Numbered from the stretch's first letter, positions 7,998 through 17,258 are shown. The stretch is DNA of 64,000 nucleotides from Treponema primitia ZAS-1 (GCF_000297095.1 NZ_AEEA01000056.1:1-64000); one strand, 5' to 3'. A program made the numbers and translations. Notes: generated from the letters alone by a model not told the origin.

Positions 7998-9506
7998 ATG
8001 AAAAGAATGTATTTTGTTTTTGTGCTTTGGCTATCCGTGTTTCTGCTGGTTCTTGAATCCTGCGATAATCCGGCTAGTCCCGCTATCGGGAATGGACCGG
8101 CTAACCAGGAAATCCCAGAAGAAAAAGAGCCGTCAGGTAAAACATCCGATCCTGATGATTCGACCGATGTCGAGGACCTGAAAGATCCTGATGATTCGGC
8201 TGATCATCAGGACCCGGAGGATCCTGATGATCAGGCTGATATTGGGGACCCGGAGGATCCTGATGATTCGGCCGATATTAGGGACCCGGAGGATCTTGAT
8301 GATTCGGCCGATATTGGGGACCCGGAGGATCTTGATGATTCGGCTGATATTGAGGATCCAGAGGATCCTGATGATTCGGCCGATGGGGATGGTACGGATG
8401 ACCCTGAGGCAGAGTTTCCCGAAGGGGAGGGCGCCAACGGAACCCTTTCCTATACCGTGGAATTTCCCGGGGACAAGGTCCGGTCCGCCCTGATGACCCT
8501 ATCCAGGCTGGATAACGCCGGTCAATACCAGCCCAGGCGAATCCTCGATCTCCGGGAAAATTATATCGACGCGGCCAGCGCAGGTTCCCTTACCCTGCCC
8601 CCAGGCTGTTACCAGCTGGAACTGAGTCTGAATTCTTTGTACCCCAAGGTGGTTAAGACTGAGATTTTATACATTTACCCCGAAACGGAAACCATCGCAC
8701 CGGTCTATCACTTTGATACCACTGAATTTTCGAGTCCGATAGAATTGACCGGTACTAAAGAGTTGCAGGACTATCTTGCGAAGCAACAAATAAATACTGA
8801 GGCAAATCCGTATATCATCACGGTAGGGGGAATTGATTTGTCAAGCTCCAAGACCAAGGCAACTGAAAATAATCTGATAGATCTCTATACAGTTTTAAAT
8901 CGCTATGCGGCCCTGGACCTTAGTGACTGCTTCGGGAAATTATTTTACAAATTTACCTTAGCAAAGGCGCCTAATAAGGCCAAAATACGGGCGCTTATTT
9001 TACCATCTGAATTAAAAACGATTCCCGTCAATGCCTTTGTGGATTGCGCAGCGTTGGTTTCAGTGGATATGCCCGGGGTCACCACCGTTTCCCACGGGGC
9101 GTTCGATGGCTGTGCCAAACTTGAAGCAGTATATTTGGATAACGTGGAACGTATAGAAAATGAGGGCGGTAGCACCGTTGGGGCTTTTAATAATTGTACC
9201 GCCCTTACTTCGGTATTTTTGCCACGGGCGGTAAAAGTTGAAAAAAAGTCCTTTAACTCCTGTACATCCCTTTCCATTGTTTATTTGCCCCAGGCAGCCA
9301 TCATTGGCGATAAGGCATTTGCAGACTGTACTAGCCTTGAATGTCTCATCCTTGGTGAAACACCCCCTGAATTGGGGAAGTCCGTGTTTGCCGGCACAAA
9401 CCCCGGGATCATATACGTACCATCATCGGCGATTGATACGTATCAAAATACCGTAACTACAGGCTGGACCGACGTCTTAAAAGCTAAGGTCAGGGCATTG
9501 CCTTAA
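7998..9506 (+). CDS. BspA-type leucine-rich-repeat lipoprotein with Asp-rich repeats
   Basis: A 502-residue surface lipoprotein: signal peptide to the lipobox LESC (Cys22), then seven Asp-rich 12-residue repeats (consensus DPDDSADIGDPE, about 51-134), a beta-rich middle domain (145-250), and a C-terminal row of LRR_5 repeats (about 330-490; CAALVSVDMPGVTTVSHGAFDGC, CTALTSVFLPRAVKVEKKSFNSC and so on). LRR_5 proteins of this kind are common surface adhesins in treponemes and gut bacteria. Strong GGGAGG ribosome-binding site about 8 bases before the ATG. The acidic linker probably acts as a flexible, possibly calcium-binding stalk (inference). Confidence 0.85.
   Translation: MKRMYFVFVLWLSVFLLVLESCDNPASPAIGNGPANQEIPEEKEPSGKTSDPDDSTDVEDLKDPDDSADHQDPEDPDDQADIGDPEDPDDSADIRDPEDLDDSADIGDPEDLDDSADIEDPEDPDDSADGDGTDDPEAEFPEGEGANGTLSYTVEFPGDKVRSALMTLSRLDNAGQYQPRRILDLRENYIDAASAGSLTLPPGCYQLELSLNSLYPKVVKTEILYIYPETETIAPVYHFDTTEFSSPIELTGTKELQDYLAKQQINTEANPYIITVGGIDLSSSKTKATENNLIDLYTVLNRYAALDLSDCFGKLFYKFTLAKAPNKAKIRALILPSELKTIPVNAFVDCAALVSVDMPGVTTVSHGAFDGCAKLEAVYLDNVERIENEGGSTVGAFNNCTALTSVFLPRAVKVEKKSFNSCTSLSIVYLPQAAIIGDKAFADCTSLECLILGETPPELGKSVFAGTNPGIIYVPSSAIDTYQNTVTTGWTDVLKAKVRALP
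8148..8399 (+). repeat. Seven tandem 36-bp repeats within the LRR lipoprotein gene
   Basis: Units begin at 8148, 8184, 8220, 8256, 8292, 8328 and 8364. Each opens with GATCCTGATGATTCGG or a close variant. The 36-bp length keeps the frame (12 residues), so copy-number change would lengthen or shorten the stalk without a frameshift. The first unit diverges in its second half, and the last unit ends in divergent bases. Confidence 0.9.
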
Positions 9507-9587
9507 AAAAAATCAAAGAAAAACCCTGCGGCTTCGCTATATTTTTTTTACGATATAAAGTAAAATCATCCGTAGCATCGCATTGCA

Positions 9588-9605
9588 GGGGAGGGAGAAA
9601 GCATG
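9588..9605 (+). promoter_or_regulatory. Strong ribosome-binding site pointing to an out-of-frame ATG before recA
   Basis: GGGGAGGGAG at 9588-9597 places GGAGG 8 bases before the ATG at 9603. That ATG opens a frame MAKNEVEKNQGKP which is not the frame of the recA body; the two join only if one base is removed between about 9622 and 9643 (runs A7, G4 and C5 lie there). Confidence 0.7.
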
Positions 9606-9612
9606 GCGAAGA

Positions 9613-10974
9613 ATGAAGTGGAAAAAAACCAGGGGAAACCCCCTGGCCTCAAACGAAGAAAAAGAGAAGGCCCTGGAGGCTGCCCGGCTCCAGATTGAAA
9701 AGCAATTTGGTTCCGGGTCATTGATGAAGCTGGGCGCTCATATCAACGCCTCAGGTATAGAGGTGATCCCCTCGGGGGCACTGCTCCTGGACGAAGCTTT
9801 GGGGATAGGCGGCTTTCCGCGGGGGCGGATCATCGAGATCTATGGCCCGGAATCTTCAGGGAAAACCACTTTGGCGCTCCACGTTGTCGCGGAAGCTCAG
9901 AAAATGGGTGGTGTGGCGGCCTTTGTAGACGCAGAACACGCCCTGGACCCGGTTTACGCCAAAAATCTGGGGGTCAATACCGATGAACTCTGGATTTCCC
10001 AGCCCGATACGGGTGAGCAGGCCCTGGAAATCACCGAAAGCCTGGTCCGTTCCGGCGCCGTAGACGTAATCGTGGTAGACTCCGTGGCAGCCCTAACCCC
10101 CCAAGCGGAAATTGAGGGTGATATGGGTGACGCCCATATGGGCCTTCAAGCCCGGCTTATGAGTCAAGCCCTGCGAAAGCTCACCGCCACCATCGGAAAA
10201 TCCCGGACTATCCTCATATTCATCAACCAGATCCGTATGAAAATCGGTGTCATGTTCGGTAACCCCGAAACAACTACCGGCGGTAATGCTCTGAAATTCT
10301 ACGCCTCGGTGCGTCTCGATGTGCGTAAGTTTGAGACCATCGAAGGTGGGGGCGACGAGGACGCCGTGGGCAACCGGGTACGGGTCAAGGTGGTGAAAAA
10401 CAAGGTAGCCCCGCCCTTTAGGAAGGCGGAATTAGAAATAATCTTTGGCAAGGGCATTTCCGCCATAGCCAGTCTCCTGGACGCAGCGGTTAAATATGAT
10501 ATCATCGAGAAAAAAGGCGCATGGTTTTCCTACGGCGAAGAAAAGGTCGGCCAAGGCCGGGAAAATGCAAAAAAATACCTGGAAGAAAACCCTGCCTTCG
10601 CCTCTGAAGTGGAACAAAAACTCCGAAAAATCATGTTCCCCGGCCGGGATTTCTCCCCGCAAGGCCAAGGAAAACTAAACCCCGTCACCCCGGCAAGCAG
10701 CGCCCCAACTGGAGCCACTGTTTCTGTAGCGGACCCTGTAGGAGGAGCGTCTACTCCCCCGCCGGCTTCCGGTCTTGCCGCCGCCGCTACCGCTGTTCAG
10801 GCAGCCGCACCCAAACCCCCCGCAGGAATCACCCTGGGCACCCCCCCAGCCTCGCCGGAAGCGCCAGCTGTCTCCAGGGGCCGTGGCAGACCTCCCCTAA
10901 ACAAACCCGCCGCCTCCACGGAGACCATCTCCATAGGCCGGAAACCCAACAAAGGAGACGACAGCCTTTTCTAA
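9613..10974 (+). CDS. recA: Recombinase RecA, with unclear start and extended C-terminus
   Basis: Strand-exchange ATPase for homologous repair. The body is canonical: EKALEAARLQIEKQFGSGSLMKLG, Walker A GPESSGKTTLA, VIVVDSVAALTPQAEIEGDMGD, loop L2 region FINQIRMKIGVMFGNPETTTGGNALKFYASVRLD. From the in-frame ATG at 9613 it is 453 residues, about 100 longer than usual because of a Pro/Ala-rich tail (about 350-430) that ends in GRGRPPLNKP, an AT-hook-like core. The best ribosome-binding site serves ATG 9603 in another frame, so the true N-terminus is probably MAKNEVEK... with a one-base indel. Such an indel could be a sequencing artefact. Confidence 0.93.
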   Translation: MKWKKTRGNPLASNEEKEKALEAARLQIEKQFGSGSLMKLGAHINASGIEVIPSGALLLDEALGIGGFPRGRIIEIYGPESSGKTTLALHVVAEAQKMGGVAAFVDAEHALDPVYAKNLGVNTDELWISQPDTGEQALEITESLVRSGAVDVIVVDSVAALTPQAEIEGDMGDAHMGLQARLMSQALRKLTATIGKSRTILIFINQIRMKIGVMFGNPETTTGGNALKFYASVRLDVRKFETIEGGGDEDAVGNRVRVKVVKNKVAPPFRKAELEIIFGKGISAIASLLDAAVKYDIIEKKGAWFSYGEEKVGQGRENAKKYLEENPAFASEVEQKLRKIMFPGRDFSPQGQGKLNPVTPASSAPTGATVSVADPVGGASTPPPASGLAAAATAVQAAAPKPPAGITLGTPPASPEAPAVSRGRGRPPLNKPAASTETISIGRKPNKGDDSLF

Positions 10975-11060
10975 ACTGATCTATAGGTACCCCCTGGGTA
11001 GTAACCACTGCGCGAAACACTACTCCAGGCGGCCCTGTCTACAGTTTTGTTTGCAGTCCT

Positions 11061-11210
11061 GTCGACAATGGCGCCGGCGGGGGTGGTGGAGCCACGCTGC
11101 GGGATATTCTGGAATTCCCCCCTATGAAGACCCGAAGGGGCTTCATAGGGGGATTCTACAGGCATCCCGCAGTGGGGATTCACCGCCCCCGCCGGCGTCT
11201 TTGCCACAAG
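11061..11210. repeat. Intergenic inverted-repeat element, copy 1
   Basis: About 150 bp between recA and scpA. Left arm GGCGCCGGCGGGGGTGGTGG..CTGCGGGAT and right arm (reverse strand) GACGCCGGCGGGGGCGGTGA..CTGCGGGAT form long imperfect terminal inverted repeats. The centre is a perfect 12-bp stem, CCCCCTATGAAG against CTTCATAGGGGG (about 11118-11153). A second copy in the opposite orientation lies at 37818-37968, with nearly identical arms but a different centre. Looks like a non-autonomous MITE/REP-type element; no open frame inside is convincing. The whole 277-bp recA-scpA gap contains little else. Confidence 0.75.
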
Positions 11211-11251
11211 GGTATTTACCACCCACCCAAATCCGGCTATACTATCCAAAG

Positions 11252-12010
11252 ATGGATACCACAAATACCTCCGTAGTCCACAATTTCAGGGTAAATGAGT
11301 TTGAAGGTCCCCTGGACCTTCTCCTTTTCCTCATCAAAAAAAATGAAGTCAATCTGTATGATATTCCCATTTCCCAGATTACCGAGCAATATCTGGATTA
11401 TCTCCGCTTTGTCACCCAGCTTGATCTGGAGGATCTTACCGAATTCCACGCCATGGCGGCATCCCTTTTGTATATAAAATCCAGAATGCTCCTGCCCATT
11501 GAGTTGGACCTGGAAGACGATATTGACGATCCCCGGCAGGAGTTGGTGGATAAACTCATTGAGTATCAGCGGTTCAAAAAACTATCCGATCTGATGGAAG
11601 AAAAGGAAAAAGAGGCTGAATGGGTCATGGAGCGTAAAAAACTCCAGCGGACCCTGCCTTTTGCGGAGGATGAGCTCTGGGAAAAGGTGGATATCTGGGA
11701 GTTGGTTAAAACCTTCTCGTCCATTATATCTAATCTTCCCGGGGAGAGGATCCTCGACATGCACGAGGAAGTATCGATTAATGAAAAATTAACCCTTATT
11801 TCCGAATTCCTGGAGATAAAAGGGGAGTGTAACTTTACCGATCTGCTGGTCAGAAATGGTTCTATCATGGATATTGTATGTGCCTTCCTAGCCTTGTTGG
11901 AGGCGGTAAAACTCAAGAAGGTTGTGGTTTTCCAGAACCGTATGTTCGGGGATATTTTAATACGCCCCGGCATAGGCGCCGACGATGTTTTGGCTGAGGG
12001 AGCATCATAA
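11252..12010 (+). CDS. scpA: Segregation and condensation protein A
   Basis: Kleisin subunit of the SMC-ScpAB condensin that organises and segregates the chromosome. The product (252 residues) has the ScpA N-terminus FEGPLDLLLFLIKKNEVNLYDIPISQITEQYLDYL and the C-terminal winged-helix part (ERILDMHEEVSINEKL...). I choose the ATG at 11252 because it gives the normal ScpA length; in-frame codons upstream read through the repeat element. The TAA overlaps the scpB ATG (TAATG), so the two are translationally coupled. Confidence 0.95.
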   Translation: MDTTNTSVVHNFRVNEFEGPLDLLLFLIKKNEVNLYDIPISQITEQYLDYLRFVTQLDLEDLTEFHAMAASLLYIKSRMLLPIELDLEDDIDDPRQELVDKLIEYQRFKKLSDLMEEKEKEAEWVMERKKLQRTLPFAEDELWEKVDIWELVKTFSSIISNLPGERILDMHEEVSINEKLTLISEFLEIKGECNFTDLLVRNGSIMDIVCAFLALLEAVKLKKVVVFQNRMFGDILIRPGIGADDVLAEGAS

Positions 12011-12555
12011 TGGATATACGGGCAGAGAAAGAAACGGCATTGATAGAAGCCATCCTCTACCTTGAGGCAGATCCCCTGGATGAAGCGGGTTTAATCCGCA
12101 TATCCGGCCTGTCCAAGGATGTGATCCAAAAGGCATTGAGCAATCTGGAAGGACGTTATGCCCGGGAAGATTCCGGGGTAGAACTGTCCAGAATTGGCGG
12201 AGGGGTCATGATCTCCCCCAAGAAAGAATACTGGGACAACCTGAGGGAACGGTACGGTAAAAAGAACGAATCCAAGCTTTCCAAGGCAGCCCTGGAAACG
12301 CTTTCCATTATTGCCTACAAACAGCCCATCACCCGCAGCGAGATCGAGTCGATGCGGGGTGTTTCAGCGGATAATATGATCCGCCTGCTTCTGGAAAAGG
12401 AACTTATCCGGGAGCTAGGGAAAAAGGACATACCCGGGAAGCCCATCCAGTATGGTACCACCAGGGAATTTCTCAAATTCTTCCGCCTGGAGAGTATCGC
12501 CGATTTACCCAAACTAAGCGAAAGTGAGACCGACCGGTTTGAACTTAACGGATAA
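12010..12555 (+). CDS. scpB: Segregation and condensation protein B
   Basis: Winged-helix (kite) partner of ScpA in the SMC condensin. The 181-residue product carries the ScpB core SKAALETLSIIAYKQPITRSEIESMRGVSADNMIRLLLEKELIRELGKK and the GKPIQYGTTREFLKFF motif near the C-terminus. Start overlaps the scpA stop by one base; its own 3' end overlaps the rluB start by 32 bases. The order scpA-scpB-rluB-cmk is widespread in bacteria. Confidence 0.95.
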   Translation: MDIRAEKETALIEAILYLEADPLDEAGLIRISGLSKDVIQKALSNLEGRYAREDSGVELSRIGGGVMISPKKEYWDNLRERYGKKNESKLSKAALETLSIIAYKQPITRSEIESMRGVSADNMIRLLLEKELIRELGKKDIPGKPIQYGTTREFLKFFRLESIADLPKLSESETDRFELNG

Positions 12556-13285
12556 AGAAAGCCCCGATACTTCGGAGCACGGGCCGCTCCGGCTTCAGGT
12601 CTACCTCGCCCATGCCGGGGTAGCCTCCCGCCGGGCTTGCGAGGGGCTCATCAGTTCCGGCCGAGTAAGCGTAAATGGCCAGGTGGTAACCGTTCTGGGG
12701 ACCCGGGTATTACCCATCGACGATATACGTCTGGACGGGGTCGCCCTGCAAATCGAAACCCAATTCCACTATCTGGCCCTTAATAAACCTCCCATGTATA
12801 TATGCAGTTCCTCGGATCCCCAGGGCAGGTCCCTTGCAAAGGACCTGCTCCCCATGCCTCGGGAACGGCTATACAATGTGGGCCGCCTGGATTACCGTTC
12901 CTCGGGGCTCATCATCTTTACCAATGACGGTGATTTCGCCGCAAAGGTAAGCCATCCATCGGCGAAAATCAAAAAAGAGTACCTGGTGGAAGCCACCGGA
13001 CCTATTCCGGATACCATGATTGCAGAATTTCAGAAGGGCCTGGAAATCGAAGGGGTATTCTATCGCTCCACGGAAATCGAACGCCTGGGTCGAAAGTCCA
13101 TCCGGGTGGTTCTTATTGAGGGCAAAAACCGGGAGATTCGCCGGGTTTTCTCCCATTTCCACCTACACCCCAGTAAACTCCACCGCATCAGAATTGGCCC
13201 GGTGGTTTTAGGCAGCCTTGGAGCAGGGGAGTCCCGGGCCCTCACAGAGGAAGAAAAAGAAATTTTGTTGCAGAGGAGAGCATAG
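12524..13285 (+). CDS. rluB: 23S rRNA pseudouridine synthase, RluB type
   Basis: Converts a uridine in 23S rRNA to pseudouridine. N-terminal S4 RNA-binding domain (LRLQVYLAHAGVASRRACEGLISSGRVSVNG, about 22-52), then the RluB/RsuA catalytic domain with GRLDYRSSGLIIFTNDGDFA, where Asp123 is the expected nucleophile. Product of 253 residues if it starts at GTG 12524; a TTG at 12539 is an alternative. Either start lies inside scpB, so translation is coupled. RluB versus RluE/RsuA is judged from the S4 domain and gene order, not proven. Confidence 0.88.
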   Translation: MRPTGLNLTDKESPDTSEHGPLRLQVYLAHAGVASRRACEGLISSGRVSVNGQVVTVLGTRVLPIDDIRLDGVALQIETQFHYLALNKPPMYICSSSDPQGRSLAKDLLPMPRERLYNVGRLDYRSSGLIIFTNDGDFAAKVSHPSAKIKKEYLVEATGPIPDTMIAEFQKGLEIEGVFYRSTEIERLGRKSIRVVLIEGKNREIRRVFSHFHLHPSKLHRIRIGPVVLGSLGAGESRALTEEEKEILLQRRA

Positions 13286-15708
13286 TGGTTATTGCTATTG
13301 ACGGGCCTGCGGGATCGGGAAAAAGTACCATCGCCAAGTATTTAGCGGAAAAGCTGAAACTGCCCGGGGAAAAGTCCTTTACCTATGTAAATTCGGGGAA
13401 CCTTTATCGGGCCATAACCCTGGGGTGCATCCACAGCCATATCGATCCCCTGGATCAGACGGCGGCCTTAGCTTACGCCAAATCCGCACGCATTGAGTAC
13501 AAGGATGGAGATGTGTACCTGGAAGGGGAAAATGTGGTTTCCCTGCTCCACACCGATGAAATTGACCGATTCGTTGCCCCTCTATCAGCGAATGTACCCA
13601 TACGTCATGTGGTAAATGATCTTATCCGGACAATAGCCGGAGACTTGAATGTGGTGGTAGAGGGCCGGGATATGACCACCGTAGTTTTTACCGATTCGAA
13701 ATACCGGTTTTACCTGGACGCTTCCGCGGAGGCCCGGGCAAAACGGCGCTTTGACCAGGGGGTATCCAAGCTCAGTTTAGAGGAGATCCTTGCCGCTATC
13801 CGGGAGCGGGATGAAATTGACAAAAATAAAGTTGAAGGAAGCCTTAAAATCGCTCCCGGAGTGCGCTATTTGGACACATCGGACTTGACCATTAACCAAG
13901 TTTATGACAAATTGATAGAGGAAATAACGAATATACAGATAGAAGGATCAACCATGGGCCAGTTGGAAGTGGAATCGGACACTAGTCCGATAGAAGAATC
14001 AAACGTACAGAAACCCGCAAATTCTCAGGATGATATTCAGACGCAGCTGCAGGAAAAGTATCTCAAGAGCCTTGAACAGCTTGAAGAGGGGCAGTTGGTA
14101 GATGGCCATGTCATTCAGGTTACCCCTGATCAGGTCTTTATCGACGTGGGGTATAAATCCGAAGGGAAAATACCCATCGGAGAATTCGCTGAAGTCCCCA
14201 AGGTGGGGGATGTGGTGTCGGTTATTCTCATAGCCAAGGAGAATAAATACGGTGAAGTAATTGTTTCCAAGCAAAAAGCGGATGTAAAGCTTTTTTGGAA
14301 AAATTTACGTCAGGCCTTCCAGGATCATACCATGGTAGAGGGGACCATCGAAAAGCTTGTTAAGGGCGGCTACGATGTGGACCTTGGCGCCGGGGTACGG
14401 GCCTTTCTGCCTATCAGCCAGTCCGATGCCCAGAAAGTGGACAAACCGGAGAAACTCCTGGAGCTTAAAACCAATTTTTATGTTGAACGGCTTTATTCAG
14501 ATGGAAAAGTTAATATTGTAGTAAACCGCCGCAAATGGCTCGAAGAAGAAATTGAGCAAAAACGGAAGGATTTCTTTGAAAAGACCCAGATCGGCGACGA
14601 CGTAAGCGGGGCGGTAAAGAGTTTTACCTCCTTCGGCGCCTTTATCGACCTGGGGGGCTTCGACGGCCTGCTCCACATCAACGATATGAGCTGGGGCCAT
14701 GTAACCCGGCCCAAGGACTTTGTTAAGAAGGGTCAGGAGATACGTCTTAAGGTTATCCGCATTGATCCCCAGGAAAGACGGATAAATCTTTCGTTAAAAC
14801 ATTTTACCGATGATCCCTGGGTCCATTTTGAGGACAAATACCACGTCAACGATATTATCAAAGGCAAGGTTACCAAGCTCACCGATTTTGGCGCCTTTGT
14901 GGAACTTGAGGAAGGTATCGAAGGGCTGGTGCATATTTCAGAATTCTCCTGGGTAAAAAAGATACAGAAGCCTGAGGAAGTACTTGCCATCGGTGACGAT
15001 ACTGAATGTATGATCCTGGGTTACGATCTCCAGGCGGGTAGGGTGTCCCTGGGGCTTAAACAGGTTACTCCCAACCCTTGGACCGAAATAGAAGCGAAGT
15101 ATCCCGTAGGGACCAGGCTTACCCGCAAGGTTGCAAAGATCACCAATGCCGGGGCCTTTATCGAACTGGAAGAGGGCATCGACGGCTTCCTCCACGGGGA
15201 TGATATTTCCTGGACTAAAAAGATCAAACATCCGGGAAGCGAATTTTCAGTGGGCCAGGAAATTGAGCTCATGGTTATCAGTGTTGATGCTGAGGACAAA
15301 AATATCCGGCTGGGCATTAAACAGCTTTCGGAAGATCCCTGGCAGAGTTTTGCTTCCAGCTATAAACCGGGTTCCCTGGTTGAAGGTGAAGTTTCATCGG
15401 TCACCGACTTTGGTGTTTTTGTCCGGGTACCCGGCGGTATTGAAGGGCTCATTCATAAATCTAATCTTCCGGAAAACCGGGAGGACGACCCGGATGAACT
15501 TCTTAAAAAGTACAATGTTGGGGATAAAATAAAAGCGGTGGTTTTGGAAATGCAGCCGGATAAGCAGAAGGTAGCTTTTTCTATCAAGGACTATCAGAAG
15601 AAGGTCCAGCGGGATGAGTTATCCCGGTATATGGCGGCTGAAGAATCCGATGGATCCACCTTTACCCTTGGGGATTTTTTAAAGTCGAAAAATACTCCCG
15701 AGGAGTAA
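13285..15708 (+). CDS. cmk-rpsA: Cytidylate kinase fused to ribosomal protein S1
   Basis: An 807-residue bifunctional protein. Residues 1 to about 220 are CMP kinase (P-loop AIDGPAGSGKSTIAKYLA, EGRDMTTVVF, DASAEARAKRR), making CDP/dCDP from CMP/dCMP. After an acidic linker come six S1/OB domains (for example VSGAVKSFTSFGAFIDLGGFDGLLHINDMSWGH), the mRNA-binding ribosomal protein S1. The GTG start shares a base with the rluB stop. An internal ATG at 13954 (MGQLEVES) could allow separate synthesis of the S1 part, although I see no convincing ribosome-binding site. The same fusion is known in Treponema, so it also supports the taxonomic call. Confidence 0.95.
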   Translation: MVIAIDGPAGSGKSTIAKYLAEKLKLPGEKSFTYVNSGNLYRAITLGCIHSHIDPLDQTAALAYAKSARIEYKDGDVYLEGENVVSLLHTDEIDRFVAPLSANVPIRHVVNDLIRTIAGDLNVVVEGRDMTTVVFTDSKYRFYLDASAEARAKRRFDQGVSKLSLEEILAAIRERDEIDKNKVEGSLKIAPGVRYLDTSDLTINQVYDKLIEEITNIQIEGSTMGQLEVESDTSPIEESNVQKPANSQDDIQTQLQEKYLKSLEQLEEGQLVDGHVIQVTPDQVFIDVGYKSEGKIPIGEFAEVPKVGDVVSVILIAKENKYGEVIVSKQKADVKLFWKNLRQAFQDHTMVEGTIEKLVKGGYDVDLGAGVRAFLPISQSDAQKVDKPEKLLELKTNFYVERLYSDGKVNIVVNRRKWLEEEIEQKRKDFFEKTQIGDDVSGAVKSFTSFGAFIDLGGFDGLLHINDMSWGHVTRPKDFVKKGQEIRLKVIRIDPQERRINLSLKHFTDDPWVHFEDKYHVNDIIKGKVTKLTDFGAFVELEEGIEGLVHISEFSWVKKIQKPEEVLAIGDDTECMILGYDLQAGRVSLGLKQVTPNPWTEIEAKYPVGTRLTRKVAKITNAGAFIELEEGIDGFLHGDDISWTKKIKHPGSEFSVGQEIELMVISVDAEDKNIRLGIKQLSEDPWQSFASSYKPGSLVEGEVSSVTDFGVFVRVPGGIEGLIHKSNLPENREDDPDELLKKYNVGDKIKAVVLEMQPDKQKVAFSIKDYQKKVQRDELSRYMAAEESDGSTFTLGDFLKSKNTPEE

Positions 15709-15741
15709 GATGAAAGACTGCTCGAACCAAAGGTTCGTTTT

Positions 15742-17256
15742 ATGCTGTCAGCCATAGACGTTCAGAAATTTAACACCCTAATTGAGATTAACGCTCTCAT
15801 AAGCTCGAACTATACGGACGTCAATTCGCTGTTGACCGAAATCCTTGAGTCCGCTACCAGATTATGCGAAGGGGAGGCTTCAAGTCTCCTCATGGTAAAC
15901 CTTGAAAAACAGGAACTCCGTTTTGAAATAGCCCTGGGTACCAAGGGGGCGGAGATAAAAAAGTTCACCCTGAAACTCGGGGAGGGTATAGCCGGATGGG
16001 TTGCGCAGCACAATAAATCTATCATTGTTAATGATGTTATCAATGATAAACGCCACCTCAGTTCCATTTCTGAACGGATAGGATATCCTTCCACGACCAT
16101 GCTTGCGGTGCCCATGCGCAGCAAAGATGCGTGTATCGGTGTAATTGAATTGTTAAATAAAAAGGATAATAAATCTTTTTCCCAGGATGATCTTGAATGG
16201 CTTGAAATATTCGCCAACCAGGCGGCCATAGCTATTCAAAACGCCCGGAACTTTGAACAAGCCAGGGTAGAAATAGAATCACTGCAGGATCAAATTAAAA
16301 CTGATAAGGGCTATCACACCATGATTGCGAAAAGCCCAATCATTATAGAAAAGATCGATATCATTGATAGGGTTGCCAAGACCGATTCTTCGGTACTGAT
16401 CCTGGGGGAGAGCGGGGTAGGGAAGGAAATTTTTGCCGAGCAGATACATCTCCGCAGCCCCCGAGCAAAGGCGCCTTTTATACGGGTAAACTGCGCAGCC
16501 CTTCCGGAAGGCCTTTTGGAGAGCGAGCTCTTTGGCCATGTTAAAGGGGCCTTTACCGGGGCTATCCAGACCCGCCGGGGCCGTTTTGAATTGGCGGATG
16601 GGGGTACCATTTTTCTTGACGAGATTGGGGATCTTCCCCTGCAGCTCCAGGCAAAGCTGCTCCGGGTTATCCAGCAAAAGACCTTCGAGAAGATCGGTTC
16701 TGAAGTATCGGTGACCGTAAATGTGCGCATCCTGGCGGCCACCAACAAGGATATTGAAGCCCAGGTTGATAAGGGAGAATTTCGCAGCGATCTCTATTAC
16801 CGGTTGAATGTATTACCCATTTATGTTCCACCTCTGCGGCAGCGGCCCGAGGATATTCCGGAATTGGCGGAGTTTTTTCTTAAAAAATTTATTCGGGAAA
16901 CTAAAAAACAGTTTGCCGGGTTTTCTAATGAAGCTATAGAAGCCATGCTGTCCTATTCCTGGCCGGGGAATATCCGGGAGTTGGAAAACTGTATCGAAAG
17001 GGCCTGCGTTATCGGAAAAAATTCATGGATACGGAAGGAGGATCTCTTCCTTAAGCTTGGCAATGAAGCTGATACCACTGAGGGAGACCGGAATCTTAAA
17101 ACGGCGATCAATGTTTTTAAGACCCACTTTATTCAAAAAGTCCTGGAAGAAAATAACTGGAACCAGACTGAGGCCGCAAAATCCCTGGATATCCAAAGGA
17201 CCTATTTATCACGGCTTATAAAAGAATTAGATATTATGAACCTTAAGGAGAATTAA
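15742..17256 (+). CDS. Sigma-54-dependent activator with GAF sensor domain
   Basis: A 504-residue NifA-architecture regulator: GAF domain (about 20-170), AAA+ domain with Walker A LGESGVGKE (222-229) and the sigma-54 contact loop GAFTGA (269-274), then a Fis-type helix-turn-helix at the C-terminus (NWNQTEAAKSLDIQRTYLSRLIKEL). There is no receiver domain, so the signal is probably a small molecule or partner bound by GAF rather than a phosphorelay. It activates sigma-54 promoters; targets are unknown and no -24/-12 site was recognised nearby. AAAGG about 8 bases before the ATG. Followed 2 bases later by the TPR gene. Confidence 0.9.
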   Translation: MLSAIDVQKFNTLIEINALISSNYTDVNSLLTEILESATRLCEGEASSLLMVNLEKQELRFEIALGTKGAEIKKFTLKLGEGIAGWVAQHNKSIIVNDVINDKRHLSSISERIGYPSTTMLAVPMRSKDACIGVIELLNKKDNKSFSQDDLEWLEIFANQAAIAIQNARNFEQARVEIESLQDQIKTDKGYHTMIAKSPIIIEKIDIIDRVAKTDSSVLILGESGVGKEIFAEQIHLRSPRAKAPFIRVNCAALPEGLLESELFGHVKGAFTGAIQTRRGRFELADGGTIFLDEIGDLPLQLQAKLLRVIQQKTFEKIGSEVSVTVNVRILAATNKDIEAQVDKGEFRSDLYYRLNVLPIYVPPLRQRPEDIPELAEFFLKKFIRETKKQFAGFSNEAIEAMLSYSWPGNIRELENCIERACVIGKNSWIRKEDLFLKLGNEADTTEGDRNLKTAINVFKTHFIQKVLEENNWNQTEAAKSLDIQRTYLSRLIKELDIMNLKEN

Positions 17257-17258
17257 TT

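Noticed and set aside
9507..9587. Intrinsic terminator between the LRR lipoprotein and recA
   Set aside because: Only a 3-bp GCG/CGC stem precedes the T-run at about 9542-9549; too weak to call.
10971..11264. Open frame through the inverted-repeat element (PHCGMP-type peptide), also seen at 37808-38002
   Set aside because: The peptide similarity only reflects the shared DNA arms; the centres differ and there is no plausible start or function.
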